The position numbers and the translations under genes were made by a program. The notes beneath the pieces are model-generated. The model ran no database searches, was not told where the DNA came from, and saw only the letters and a program-made list of their open reading frames with translations. A DNA stretch of 64,000 bases from Neospora caninum Liverpool (taxonomy: Eukaryota > Apicomplexa > Conoidasida > Eucoccidiorida > Sarcocystidae). This document shows positions 1 to 21,051 of this stretch, one piece after another (the first letter of the stretch is position 1; each line of letters starts with the position of its first letter). The stretch spans positions 6,839,295-6,903,294 of the forward strand of contig NC_018396.1 in the NCBI RefSeq assembly GCF_000208865.1, in the 5' to 3' direction.

Positions 1-9474
<9,474 letters not shown>

Positions 9475-12400
9475 CTAAGAGGGAAAGTCGCCCAGAGCGA
9501 GAGCCTGCTGGAGCACAGTTTCCGCTTTCTGAAACCGACTGGCGGTCGTTGCGAGCACCTCAGAGGCGAAGACAATCACGCCCGCGGCGCTTCGGCAATC
9601 CCTGCGCTCTTCGTCGCCCGCGTTTCCCTTTGTCCGGTCTGCGGCGCGGCGGGGTTCGCGTCCTTCGCGAGCGCCCCGCTCCGCTTTTGTTTCTCTCTCG
9701 CGGTGCGCCACTCGACTCCAGAGAACGACTAGCTGCTGGGCCAGCCCGAGCAGCTCTGCACGCAGAAGAACCAGGAGCGCCGCTCGTCCCCGTCCTTCGC
9801 GCACCCGCTGCCCAGCCTCCAATCCGGATTCTGCCCCGCCAGGCCTCCGCGCGACGTCGCCTGGACCCTCGTCGTCGTCGGGATCGCTGGCCAGATCTTC
9901 TTCGACAAAGCACGGGACGTGGAAGAGCGACGCGAGCGAGGCGTGCGTCTTCAGTCTTCGTCTCTCTTTCTCCAGCTGCGTCAACATCGCCTGTCGCTGC
10001 TTCACGCGCCGATCCTTTTCCGCGATCGAAGGCACGCGCGCCTCGTCTGCGCGATGCAGCAGCGTAGCCACACGCCGCGAGAGCTGTTCCAACTGCAGCC
10101 GAGACTCGAGCTCGAGCGCACCGAGCGCCGCCGCCTCTTCTTCGCGGCGTCTGTCCGCAAAGAGCGGAAAGAACTCCCGGCCTTCCTCCGACGCCGCGCG
10201 CGCCGACGCAGGCGCCGAGCACGAGTTGGCGCTCCGCACCTGAGACTGCGAGACAGCCCCACACGAAGCGCCAGGCGATCGAGTCTCGCTTTGCGCGAAC
10301 AGAGCCGACGTCCGAAAGAGAGCTGCGGCTGCACTGAGAATCGAAGACGCTTCGCCGTCACCGACGGTCGAAGGTTGACGGACGCATGGCCCTTGCGTCT
10401 CGGAGACAGCGGCCGGGGCGAGGGCGCGCGCGACGGCCCCGCTGAGGCTGGATGCGGTCAGGAGGTCGTGGAACTGCACTAGGTGTGCAGTCGGCACCAG
10501 GGCGCCGTCTCTGCAAAACCGGCCGCAGAAAGCGGAGACACAGGAGGAGACAGCGAGGGATGAGGGCGTGTAGGAAGAGAGGAGACAACAAAGTGAGGCC
10601 CCACAGCAAAACGCGGCTCAGCAAGGGCGCGCAGACACAGGCGCCCGAGCTCAAGGCGTCGCCCGTTCTCTCCTGTCTCGTGTCTCGACGACGGACTCCC
10701 CTTTGTGGCAGCCTCCGAGTGGGTCGGCGCAAGTTTTCATCTCCGCCAGGACGTGACAAAAAGCGGGGGATGAACGCGAGTCCGCCCAGATGAAGACAGG
10801 GACACGTAGGGTGCCGTGTGTGCGTTCACCCCACAACAGCTCTACAGAACAGTGTAGGGTATATCGAATCGGCGCGTCTGTCTCCCCCATCCGCTTCTAC
10901 TTTTTTTTCTCGCCAAAGAGATTCCTGGGGCCCAAAACGGCTTTCCGTTCCTCACGCTCGACGTCTTCGCTTACCTCAGGCGCAGCACGGGCGCCCCTCC
11001 GACTAGGGCCGTCCGCAGTTTCTCGATGGGATCGAGAGGCGGGCGTAGAGACGAAGGCGAGTGGCTGGGTTCATCGCACGAGACGAAACTGACGGTGCTA
11101 GGTCTGCTGCGGAGGTCGTGTCCCGTCTCGGGCTCTTCCGAACTCTCCAGAGCCGCCTTCCCGTCCCTTTCGGTCTCCGCGGGGAGACAGAGTGTCGCGC
11201 TTTCTGAGCGGCGCGCAGGCAGCGGGGGCCTCTCCGCGTCTCGTGCTGCATCTGGCCTTCGGTCTTCCTCGTCTTCTCGTCGTTTCCTCGTGGACGCTCG
11301 CGCCCCAGCGCTCACCTCGGGCGCGTCCAACTCTTGAAGAAGGAGATCGAGAACGGGAGACACGAGGCCAGGGTCTACGGCAAAGCGAATCCAGTCGCCC
11401 AGCCCCGATACCGGTCTCGACTCACGTTTCCTCCGCTTTTCCGTCTCAGCTTTCTCTTCGCTATTTTTCTCGCTGCTCGGTTCGTCTGCTTCGCCGGCGT
11501 CTCTGAACAGGCGTCGCGCCGTGCGCTCTTGACTCGGAGAGACAGGTGTCTCTCCGTCCCGCCCACTCCGTGAAGGCCCACGCGGCGCAGCCTCTTCGGG
11601 CGCGTTGGGCTCCACCGGGGCATCCCCCGCGTCGGCCCGGCGGAGGAGACCGCGCGCGAGTCGCACGAGTCCGCGCAAGTCGAGGCAGAGACCGAGGAGA
11701 CCCAAGTGCGCAATCACGCCCAAGCAGTAGAGCCCGAGAAGCAGCAGCCAGCGAGTGGTGGACGAGGCGGCAGAAGAACGAGGAAGGAGCGACGAAGTTG
11801 CCGCCGTGTTCTTGAGGAGGCGAACAAGAGGCTGGTCCACACGGCTCTCAAACTTCCGGTTCAGATAGTAGAGCGAGAAGACGGAGAGAATCAGGAAGAC
11901 GGAGAACTGGAGACGCTCAACTGGCGTCTCTCTGAGCGAAGCCAAACAGACAAAAACCGAGAGAGAGGGAGAGTGATGCGTTCACGTTGCCAGAGGAATC
12001 TCGGCACAGTCCAGTGGGGCACAGTTGATTCCGACTCCGTTTCCTTCTCGCGACTCGGCAATTTGCCACGCGACCTGCGCCGCGACGCCCACGGCTGCAA
12101 ATCGTCGCCTCTTTTTTTCGCTTCATCAGCCGCTCCGAATAGAGAAAAACACGATTGCCGACACGGTGGCCTCTGGACACCTCGACACACGTTCCGCGCG
12201 CAGTCGGCCTCTCGAACGGCCACGAGTTTTTCCCCTCTTCACCGAAACTTCCTCGCGTTTTTGCTAGCATGCGCAGCAACGCGATCACGCGCCTACCCCA
12301 CTTCTCGCCCGTGTCTGCGTCTTGGGAAGCTTCGCATCTTTCTGGAACCCCGCGAAGCGCTCTTACTCGTGCGTCTCGTCGAAGATGAGCCGTTCTTCCT

Positions 12401-15400
12401 GCGAGTCGTCTTCGTCTTCGTGGCCGTCGGAGACAGTCGCTTCTCTCAGCTCGTCTTCGCCGTCTGAGGCTGCGTCTCCCTCGCCGCGCTTCGCCGACGC
12501 GCCTCGCCCCACCATGAAAGGCCTCGCGCAGCGCCAGCCGCGCTCTGCGCACCGAAGAGCCACGTGCAAGACGTCCTGAAAATACCCAGTTCAGAACGAA
12601 AAAAACCACAAACGTGGAGGCACTGGCGACGCCCTCGGGGAACGAGACAAACGCCTCGCCACGCAAGATGCATGCATCTGTGCATGCAGACGAGCAGACG
12701 TGCAAAAACGCTCATGCATCGCCGGCGAATGCGCGCAAAACACCAGGGATTCTGCCTCGGTCACAATCCCGGGCAGAGATAGTGCACACCTCCGACTTTT
12801 TTGGATTTACACGCACACGTTAGGTCTCCAGGAACTCTCCCTAAGGTTCCTCTTCATCGACCAGGCGAGCGCACGGGAGCGGAAGGCCAACTGCAGCGGG
12901 CTCACGTCTCCAAACAGGCGCATCCAGGCCACACGTATGTATATATCTTTGGAGACAAATATACATACATATACATGTATATGTATATATATGTATCAAG
13001 ATATATAGGTATAGAAACAGTTATCGAGACGGGGAGAAACATACCTGAGGGAAGTTCGAGGCGATCCAACAGACGCAGGCTTCAAGGAGTTCTCTGCCTT
13101 CTCGAGACTCCCACAACCGTGCAGCGAAGCGCCTCCACAGCCAGTCGCTCAGGAGTTTCACCTGCGAGCAGAAACAGAAATGTGAAAAACGAAACGTCCA
13201 AAGAGATGCGCTGCATTTGGCAACTCCAGCAGCTGATGCGGGCCTTGCCGAGTTTCGCTTTCGGTTCAGCTCTCGGTGGCCCGACTTTTGGGGCGTCTCT
13301 CGGCTCTTCGCCTGTGCTGTCCAGGTTCTCCCGTCCCTGGCTGGCCTCGTTCTTCCAGGCCAGCAAGCAAGCCGGGAAGCGCGGTCACACCGTTTGCTTC
13401 TCGCGCGTGTCTCGTCTTTCCGCCGTTCCCATTTCCTTTCCCGGTTTCTGAAGAGCGTCCCGCCAGAAAACTCACCCGGCGCTCGGCGCTGACGTAGCGA
13501 AGGAACTCGACGGTCTTTGCATGCGACAGGACGTCGACGACAGGCAGCCGCTGAAGAAGTTGCGCAACAAATCCCCTGAAGAGGAAGCAGAAGGAAACAG
13601 CAAGACACCGGGACAGGCGCAGCGTCGAGATTGCGTGTGCGGGAATTCTAGGCTGTGAACGCGCGTGTGTCTCTCTTTTCGGTGTAGACCGCTTCGTCCC
13701 CGTCTCAGCGTCCATGTCGAGGCAGGCAAAACAAAACGTGGCCGCGGAGGCGCCCAAAAGTGGAAGAGACGCTCGATGCATGCGTGTCCCCACGCACCGC
13801 TGTGCTTACCCGACGAGAAAGTCAGCGTCTTTGAGACTCAACCCTTCTCCGTCGTGCGCGTCTTCACTCGGGCACTCGCCGAGCCCCCGGGGAGAGAGAG
13901 GGAGCGGAGAACGAGGAACAGGAAGCGAGGCAGGAGACGCGAGCGACGACGGAAAAGAGAGAAACGGTCGCTGAAGATCGCCTTGGAGGACGACGAGGAA
14001 GGCGGTGAACTCTTGGAAGGGGAGAGAGGGCGAGCAGCACCTGTGGAACATCGCAGATGCAGGGTAAAGTCTGTTGGGAGTTCGAAGCACGCGAAGCTGG
14101 CCGGTTTTTAGGGTTCCCCGCCAAAGGTGTAAAAAGGCGACAGAATGCCCCCACTCGTCCCCACTCCGGTCCACCTCTCCTTCTCGGAGGGTAACCTCTC
14201 GTATGCGTCCACCAGGTAGGTTTTCGAACCATTCGGTGGCAACCAGCCTTCGAGCCTTGTCTGTTTGTGTTGCGGGCGAGTGTGTGTTCCGTCGGCCTCC
14301 GCTTCGTTTCGATGTCGACGTTTCTCCCTCTCGCTCGCTCCACGTGTGCCGCGCTGTGCGTTTTTCCTTACACTGTGACGAGATCGCTGGGAGCCTCTTC
14401 GCCCTGCCCACGTTCTCTGCGCGGAAGCACCAGCCTCGGCCCGTAGCGGAAAGTCTTCCGCAGGATCTTCTTGATGCTCTTGGCATACAGACTTCGCTCC
14501 GCCTTTTCGTCGTCTTCAGGCAGCCCGCGGGGAGGCGCCGCGAGCGATGACGACTTTTGCAGAAAGTGGAAAATGAGGAACAACTGAAGAAGACGTAGCT
14601 CGTCGACGCCCTCCGTCTCAATCCGCTTCCGACTATGGGGCGAGGGAACGAAGCGGCGAAGAAAGAGAGGCAAATCCTGCAGAGAGACAGGCACGAGAAA
14701 CGACAGGCTCTCGGAGCGAGGCTGTGAAATCGCCAGCAGAGCTAGACACGGAGTCGAGACGAAGCCCAAACTCGAAAGGGTCAGAGAGAAGGACGCGATC
14801 GCGAAACGCGTAATCCACTCGGACCGGGGGGCGGGGAGACAAACCGCTTTTTCTGAAGCCTCTCTCGATCGCGAACTCACATTCATGATGTTGAAGAAAA
14901 GAGCGAGGACGCCTTCGTCGACTTGCTTCGCACACCTTTCTTCTCCGGAAAAAAAACTCGGTTCGTCGACTGTCTCGCTCCGTCCACCTTCGTCTGTGTT
15001 CCTCGCTCCCTCGGCTTCTCGACACTCTCGCGTGTCTCCGCCGGCAGCCGCAAGCTCCTCGTAGCCCAACAGAGCTCGCGCGCCTTCGCGCGCTTCTCCC
15101 TCGTCCTCGGGGGCCCAGGCTCTTCCACAACAGCAAACCTTCTCTCCACTTTCTTCGTCGACTGTCTCAGGTCCGCCTTCGCGCGTTCGCAGCCCGTCGA
15201 CCTGCTGGGCGGTGTTCGCCTCTTCGCCGCATGCAGGGCTCTGTGGGTGGAGGAAGTCCGTGAGGAGAATGCGCAGGGGGTCATGGAGACTCGTCCGTTT
15301 TCTCTTTGTCCCCTCGCCCTCTTCTCTCCGGTCCTTCTCCACGCCGACAGAGAAGTGCCCGTCAGGCAGGTCGTACCGAGGAGAGGGCTGAGGAGACTCT

Positions 15401-18400
15401 CCACAGAGAGAGTGGGAGAACTCGGGGGGCGAGCCGTGTTGCTCCAAAGTTCGTCTCTTCTTTCGCGGCGACGTCGAAACGCTGTCTCTGTCTTCGTCCG
15501 TGCGAGCTGAAGAAGAGGTGCTGGGAACTCCGTCCACGTCGCCCGTGCCTGACGCCGCGTGACCACCCGCGCCGTGCTTCCGCCTCGGCAAAGGCGGCAA
15601 GAACCCGCCGCGACGGGGCTCGCCCGCGAACCGGCCGTGAGGCTCGTGGGAACGCATGCATCGCAATGTGCCCTCGATAAGGCTGGCCTGCAGCATGCAG
15701 AGGGAGCAACAGACCGGGAAAAGTGGGGAAACCAAATCTCCTGAGACGGCAAAAAAGGTGAAGCGGGAGACGCGGCGGCGCTTGAAGAAAAGCAAACGCG
15801 AAAAAGAGGCAAAGGACAAACTCTCGAAGGGGATGACGAACAGGCGGGACGGCAAAAAGACACGGAACAAGAGCCTTCTTCAGACAAGTGTCCGTCGCCT
15901 TTTCCCCGTTGCCAGGGTCCGGGAAGTTCAGCAGGGTGGACGCGCTGTCCGGCCCTCGGAACAGCGAAGTTTTGTGTGGTTTTTCCCGTCCTCTTTCGCC
16001 ACTGGCCTCTCGAGTCGCGTTCGGTCTTTCGTCCATTCCCGGGGCGCCAGCGTTCGAGAATGCGGGTTCTCTGCCGCTCTCTCCCTTCCTCTCTCGCCGC
16101 GTTTCCTCCACGTGCGCATCCTCTCCCGCGCTCTGCAGGCGTCCACTCACCTTAACAGCCCGAACGAGGGCGAAGAGACAGTCCCCCCACCCCGTGCATA
16201 CGTGCTCCATGGCTTCCAGAGACCCCGACAAGTAGCCGTAGATCGCCTGCTCGAACTTTTCCATGCCATATCCCCCCCTGTGCGTCTCCACCGTCTCTCC
16301 GACGCCAAGACCGCCAAGAATGCCCAGCGCACCCTTCCCTGCGACCGCCGCGAAGTCAACGGGCGCGCACGGAGACGCGCCGGAGACGGGGGCCGACGCA
16401 GACGAGGAGACAGAAAGAGACTCTGTGGAGTCTGGCGAAGACACGGAGACAGGCGCCAAGGAAAGAAGCATTTATGTGGCGAAAGGCAAGAGGACGAAGG
16501 CCTTTTTGCGTGCGTTGCGCGGAGCGCCAAGAGAACGGGAAGAACCCCTCAGACAGAAGAGAGACGAAGAATCGAGGCGGAGACGCCGACACACGCCGCA
16601 TCACGGCAAGGAGGCTCCGACCACCAAGATAGGCAGAGAGGCCATGCAAAGACACAGAGACAAGAGACAGAGACAGCAGCCTCGCAGGAGGTAGGGAAAT
16701 CCAGCGCGTCGCGGAATGACTGGAACGCGGGTCTAACGGAAGCCGACATGCAAACCGAGAGGCCGATAATGGCAACAGAGACAGAGCGCAGGTGGGCGCC
16801 GACAGACAGGTCGGCGAAAGCGAGACCCGGAAGGCTAAACTGACACCAACAGCGCTATGCAGATCGACGACGCGCGACGCCTGGTGAGCGCAGCAACCTC
16901 TGGACACAGGTGGAGAGGGAAAAAGGGAGACACACGCTCTCGGTGACACAACCGACTTGTCTCCTGTCTCTCAGTGGTGTGCGCTTGCCGATCTTATCTC
17001 GGAAACCCGCAGACCTACCGTGCTGTTTCGCAAGGATCCTCTGACAAACATGAACCAGAAGACTCCTTCCTTTCTTGCCTTCTCCATACCACCCCGTCTG
17101 CTTCTTCTCGAGAGCCGCTGCGATACCCGCGTTCTGCCAGGCAGAGGTGGAGCGAAGATCTCTCTCCGCCTTCTCCGAGTCCGCTCTCTTCGGAGACGCG
17201 TGCGGGGCACGAGATTCCTCGCCTTCTGCGCGTGCCGCCAGGGCAACGTGTTGCAGGGAATAGCCGCTCGGCCACAAGCAAGCCTGAAGCAGACGACAAA
17301 GGCACAGCGCAGCCGCCAGCGACGCGGCGGGACGGGAACTTTAAAGCGCGCGCCGGAGCATCTCCACAGCTCGGCGGCAGAGAGACGAGGGCGAGGTGAA
17401 AACAGAAACACACACGCACACACACACGCACACACACACGCGAAGACGGGAACGCACTCGATGTGGAAACGTCACCGCCGCTCGGAAAGGGGAAAGGGGG
17501 ATCTCAAAAAAACGAGTGCGACGTGCGGAAAGAGCGGCCCAAGAAGAACGAGGGGAGCGGCGGAAGGAGCGAGGACACGAGAGACGCGAGAGAGCGAGAA
17601 CAAGAGCGAGAGACGCGCACCTTCAGAATTGGGCTTGTGTCGGAGAGAAGCCGAATTTCTTGGTCTGAGAAAACATCTGAAACTTGGAGCGAGAGATCGA
17701 CATCGTCGGAGACGTACGGCTCCATCCAGGGTTCGTCGCCTGAGTGAAAAAACAAAACACCCCAGGGAACTACCTACCACCGTAGGGAAAACCAAGACGC
17801 CCGGCACAAGAGGCGGAAAGCCGCAGAGAGCGGGCGGGAGGCTGAACTGGAAGGATCGCCCCGTCCAAAATCGTTCTTGTCGCTTCGTCACTCGCGTTCG
17901 CGCTCTCTGCAGCGGCCTCCGTAGGCCGCTGCAGAGGTTTCCGAGCATGCATGCGCGATTTTTTGGGTCACGAGCGAGACGCAACAAAGCAGCGCTTGTA
18001 CGCTCTCCCCCTCTCGGCCTCGTCCTGTTCGCTGCCGTCCGTGTTGCCTCGCGATCTCTGAGAAGTCTCGCGACTCCGGACTGGACTCTCCCGCGTCGAT
18101 TCCAGAGACAGCGCGCAGAGGCGGTGTGGGGACTGCGGGTTTCCAAGACGCGGGAAAGCCATGCGTGTTTGCCCACCTCCCCCCTGGGCCGTTCCGCGGT
18201 ATCTCCTGTCTCTCCTGTCTCCTCACCTCTAATCACTTCAATCAGCCACGCGGCCCCGCGCTCCACGGCCTGCTTCTCTGCCTCGAGGAGTAGCCCCATG
18301 CGAAGGAGTCGCCACAAGCCTGCGAAAAACGCCCGCGTCTCCCTTCGATCCAGCGCAGAGACCAGCGGACCCGCAGGTGAAGGAGAAGAGGAAAGGCGAG

Positions 18401-18886
18401 GAGCCTCGCCACTCTTGCCCTGAGGCTCTCCGGCAGCACACGAAGAGCCAGGAAGGACGTACGGCCAGTCCGCGTGGTAGAAGGGTGCCGACGCTGGCGG
18501 AGCGCCGATGCTGCTGGACGCGCTCGAGGCTGTACGAAGAAAACGACAGAGGAGACACCCTCGAAAAAACACGATCTGAAAGTATATATGCACACACGCA
18601 GCCACAGGCATAGACGCACAGTATAGAGATAGATATAGATAGATATAGATACATCTAGATAGATATCGATAGATAGGTATAGATAGGTATAGATAGGTAT
18701 AGATAGATAGATATAGATATAGATAGATATAGATAGATATAGATAGATATAGATAGATATAGATATAGATAGATACAGATAGATAGATATATAGAGATAT
18801 AGATAGGTATAGATAGATATAGATAGATATAGATAGATAGATATAGATAGATATAGATAGATATAGATAGGTATAGATAGATAGAT

Positions 18887-18933
<47 letters not shown>

Positions 18934-20978
18934 GATATAGATAGATATAGATACATATAGATAGGTATAGATAGATATAGATAGATAGATATAGATATAG
19001 ATAGATATAGATAGATGGATAGATAGATGGATAGATAGATATAGATACGTATAGATACATATATAGATACATATACATAGGTATAGATAGGTATAGATAG
19101 ATATAGATACATATAGATACATATGGATACATATAGACAGGTATAGATAGATATAGATAGATATCGATAGATAGATATTTCAGCGGAAATAGAAAGGGCG
19201 TGGGGAACAGACGGAACGTTTTGCATAGGTTCCCGGCTAGCCCAGCAAAACGAGAAACCAAGCCACAAAAAGCACGTGCGTCACCCTGTCATCGGCAAAG
19301 CATAGACAGGCCGACGACTCTCCGTGTGTTTTGCCGGATTATCGCCTTGCCGCCCTATCCCCTTCACGGACTGGGCGCCGCCCCCCCCCCCCCCCCCCAT
19401 TCCGCTGGATCCGCCGAACTGTCTCCCTTCCTTTGACTGGGGCGAGTCCCTGTCGGTCCCCAACCCTCAGGTGCCTTGGCTTGCCTCGCCTTTTCCCGCC
19501 CCCAAAGTTCTCCCTTCTACGCGTGTTTGTGGTGCGTTCGCCTACCGTCCTTTTCGACCGACACTCGCATGCTCTGTGTGTGGCGTTCAGCCGAGTCCCG
19601 AAAGCCCGCTAGTCCAGCTCCAGAGAATCTTCGGTCCACCGAGAAGAGTGGGGAAGACGAAAACGGCCTTCCGGCTTGGTCTCGGGCTTCCCACTGCAGC
19701 CAGGCCTCGAGGGCAACGAGAACTTGGACAGAACGGTATCGCGCGAAGATCCACCGGAGCGCCTGAAGCCGCAGCGCGTGTCCGGCGAAGCGCACAAGGC
19801 AAGATAACGTTTTCGGCGAAGAAGGGAGGCAAACTCAGCAGGCGTCGACACGGGAACCTCCACACAGAGAAACAACAGAGCCTGTGAGGGCGCCGAAGCG
19901 AGACGGAACCCGCCGCGCAGGGAGAAATTCAGTCCGGCTCTCTGGCGTGAAGATCATCAGATGCAACGGAGGCAACAGAGCCCGACAACCCAACGAAGAG
20001 CGAACCGTGCACACCCAGTGGAGGGAATCCTAAAGTTCTTGTGCAAAAGATGTTCACGTGCTGCCTTTTTCCGCGGTTCCTCATAGGTGTATATGTGTAT
20101 ACCGAAAGCAGCGATGCATAGAAATGAATGTGTATGCAGCTACAGAGAAGGCGGTCTAGTGTTCACTTGTGTCCGTGGCGATCCGCGTACGTATGGACAG
20201 TGTTCGGGCGTGTCTGTACACACATCTGTAGACGGCTTGCGCCTACCTGTCCCTCAGACATTTCACTCGTCAGAGCCCACGCGTCAACGGCTTCCGACAC
20301 AGCAAACGCTTCTTCTTCTCCGTCGTCGGCGGCCTCTTTTCTGTGTGCTTCCGCATAGCTTGTCTTTCGCCGTCGTCCAAGTCGCTCCTTCCGTTCCCTT
20401 TGCTCGCGGAGAATCCTATGAAGGCGCATTCCAAGAATCTCCGTTTGTCTAAGGAGTAACAGAAGCTGCAGAGTGCTCCGAAGTCGGAACCCGAGCAGGC
20501 GGTGGACCTCAGAATCCCCCGGCTCGGCTTCCGTGTCTCCTGGGGCTCCACAGGGGACACCGTCTCCGCCCTCCGGGGCTCCTGTCTCCTCGCCTGCGGA
20601 GACGGACCTCCGGGCGTCTCGAGAAGGCAGCGCGCCCGACGCTGGCCGGTCTGTGGGGTTGAGGCGACAGACTCCAGGTTGCGGCGCCGAGGCCTCAAAG
20701 TCCGGATCCAGAGCGAAGCTGCTTGTCTTCTCGAACAAATCAATGTACTGACGAAGAACCGCGATGTCGGAAGCCCCATCGTCGAAGCAGGCATTCGTGG
20801 ACGGAGGCTCCACTGGGTCAGGCTCGGCCGCTGTGAGCTGTGACGGGGCAGAAGGCGAAGAAGAACTGGAGAGGGTTGACATCGCTTTAGAAGAATGAGA
20901 AGAAGAGGAAGAAGACGAACGGCCTCGCCCCCCAGGGCTGCAGGCGGCGAAACGACCGGGGACGAGGACGTGCACCAT
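9475..20978 (-). CDS. Nup107/Nup84-family nucleoporin, 14 exons
   Basis: Predicted Y-complex scaffold nucleoporin of the nuclear pore. Exons on the minus strand: 20978-20247, 19762-19546, 18529-18227, 17739-17621, 17283-17019, 16338-16151, 15687-14881, 14676-14372, 14040-13810, 13575-13476, 13161-13045, 12575-12367, 11931-10975 and 10510-9475. Phase is kept throughout and gives 1861 residues. Diagnostic order: GAAWLIEVIRGDEPW (compare human GQPWRAATLEGWKLY), then RSLLVHVCQRILA, then YGMEKFEQAIYGYLSGSL and VCTGWGDCLFALVRAVK (human RYERAIYAALSGNL, VCDTWEDTVWAYFRVMV). Near the C-terminus, LLLLGLYCLGVIAHLGLLGL and LDLRGLVRLARGLL match the family's last helices. It is about twice human length because exons 1, 7, 13 and 14 carry long polar inserts. 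The borders of exons 2, 5 and 6 are the least certain. The ATG at 20978 is supported by its conservation in the pseudogene copy at 27371. Confidence 0.78.
17405..17442. repeat. CA-rich dinucleotide tract, Nup107-like intron
   Basis: Runs of CA broken by CG lie in the intron between the exons ending at 17621 and starting at 17283. Read on the gene strand it is a GT tract. Confidence 0.75.
18620..19178. repeat. Long GATA-type tetranucleotide array in Nup107-like intron 2
   Basis: About 560 bases of TAGA/TATAGA units with scattered GGTATAGA and GATACATA variants fill most of the intron between the exons ending at 19546 and starting at 18529. The open frames it produces (Tyr/Ile/Ser strings) are artefacts of the repeat. 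Confidence 0.95.
19381..19398. repeat. Poly-C tract
   Basis: Eighteen uninterrupted C in the same intron as the GATA array. It is a likely length-polymorphic or sequencing-error site. Confidence 0.9.
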
Positions 20979-21008
20979 GTTGACCTACGATGTTCTCTCT
21001 GTACACCG

Positions 21009-21051
<43 letters not shown>

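Noticed and set aside
16957..18423. 488-codon plus-strand open frame
   Set aside because: It is antisense to four phase-consistent Nup107-like exons and their introns, is Arg/Ser/Thr-rich without any domain, and opens because the minus strand is GC-rich coding sequence. The plus-strand frame at 15656-16843 fails for the same reason.
18655..19268. Tyr/Ile/Ser-repeat proteins on the minus strand
   Set aside because: They are translations of the GATA array in an intron.
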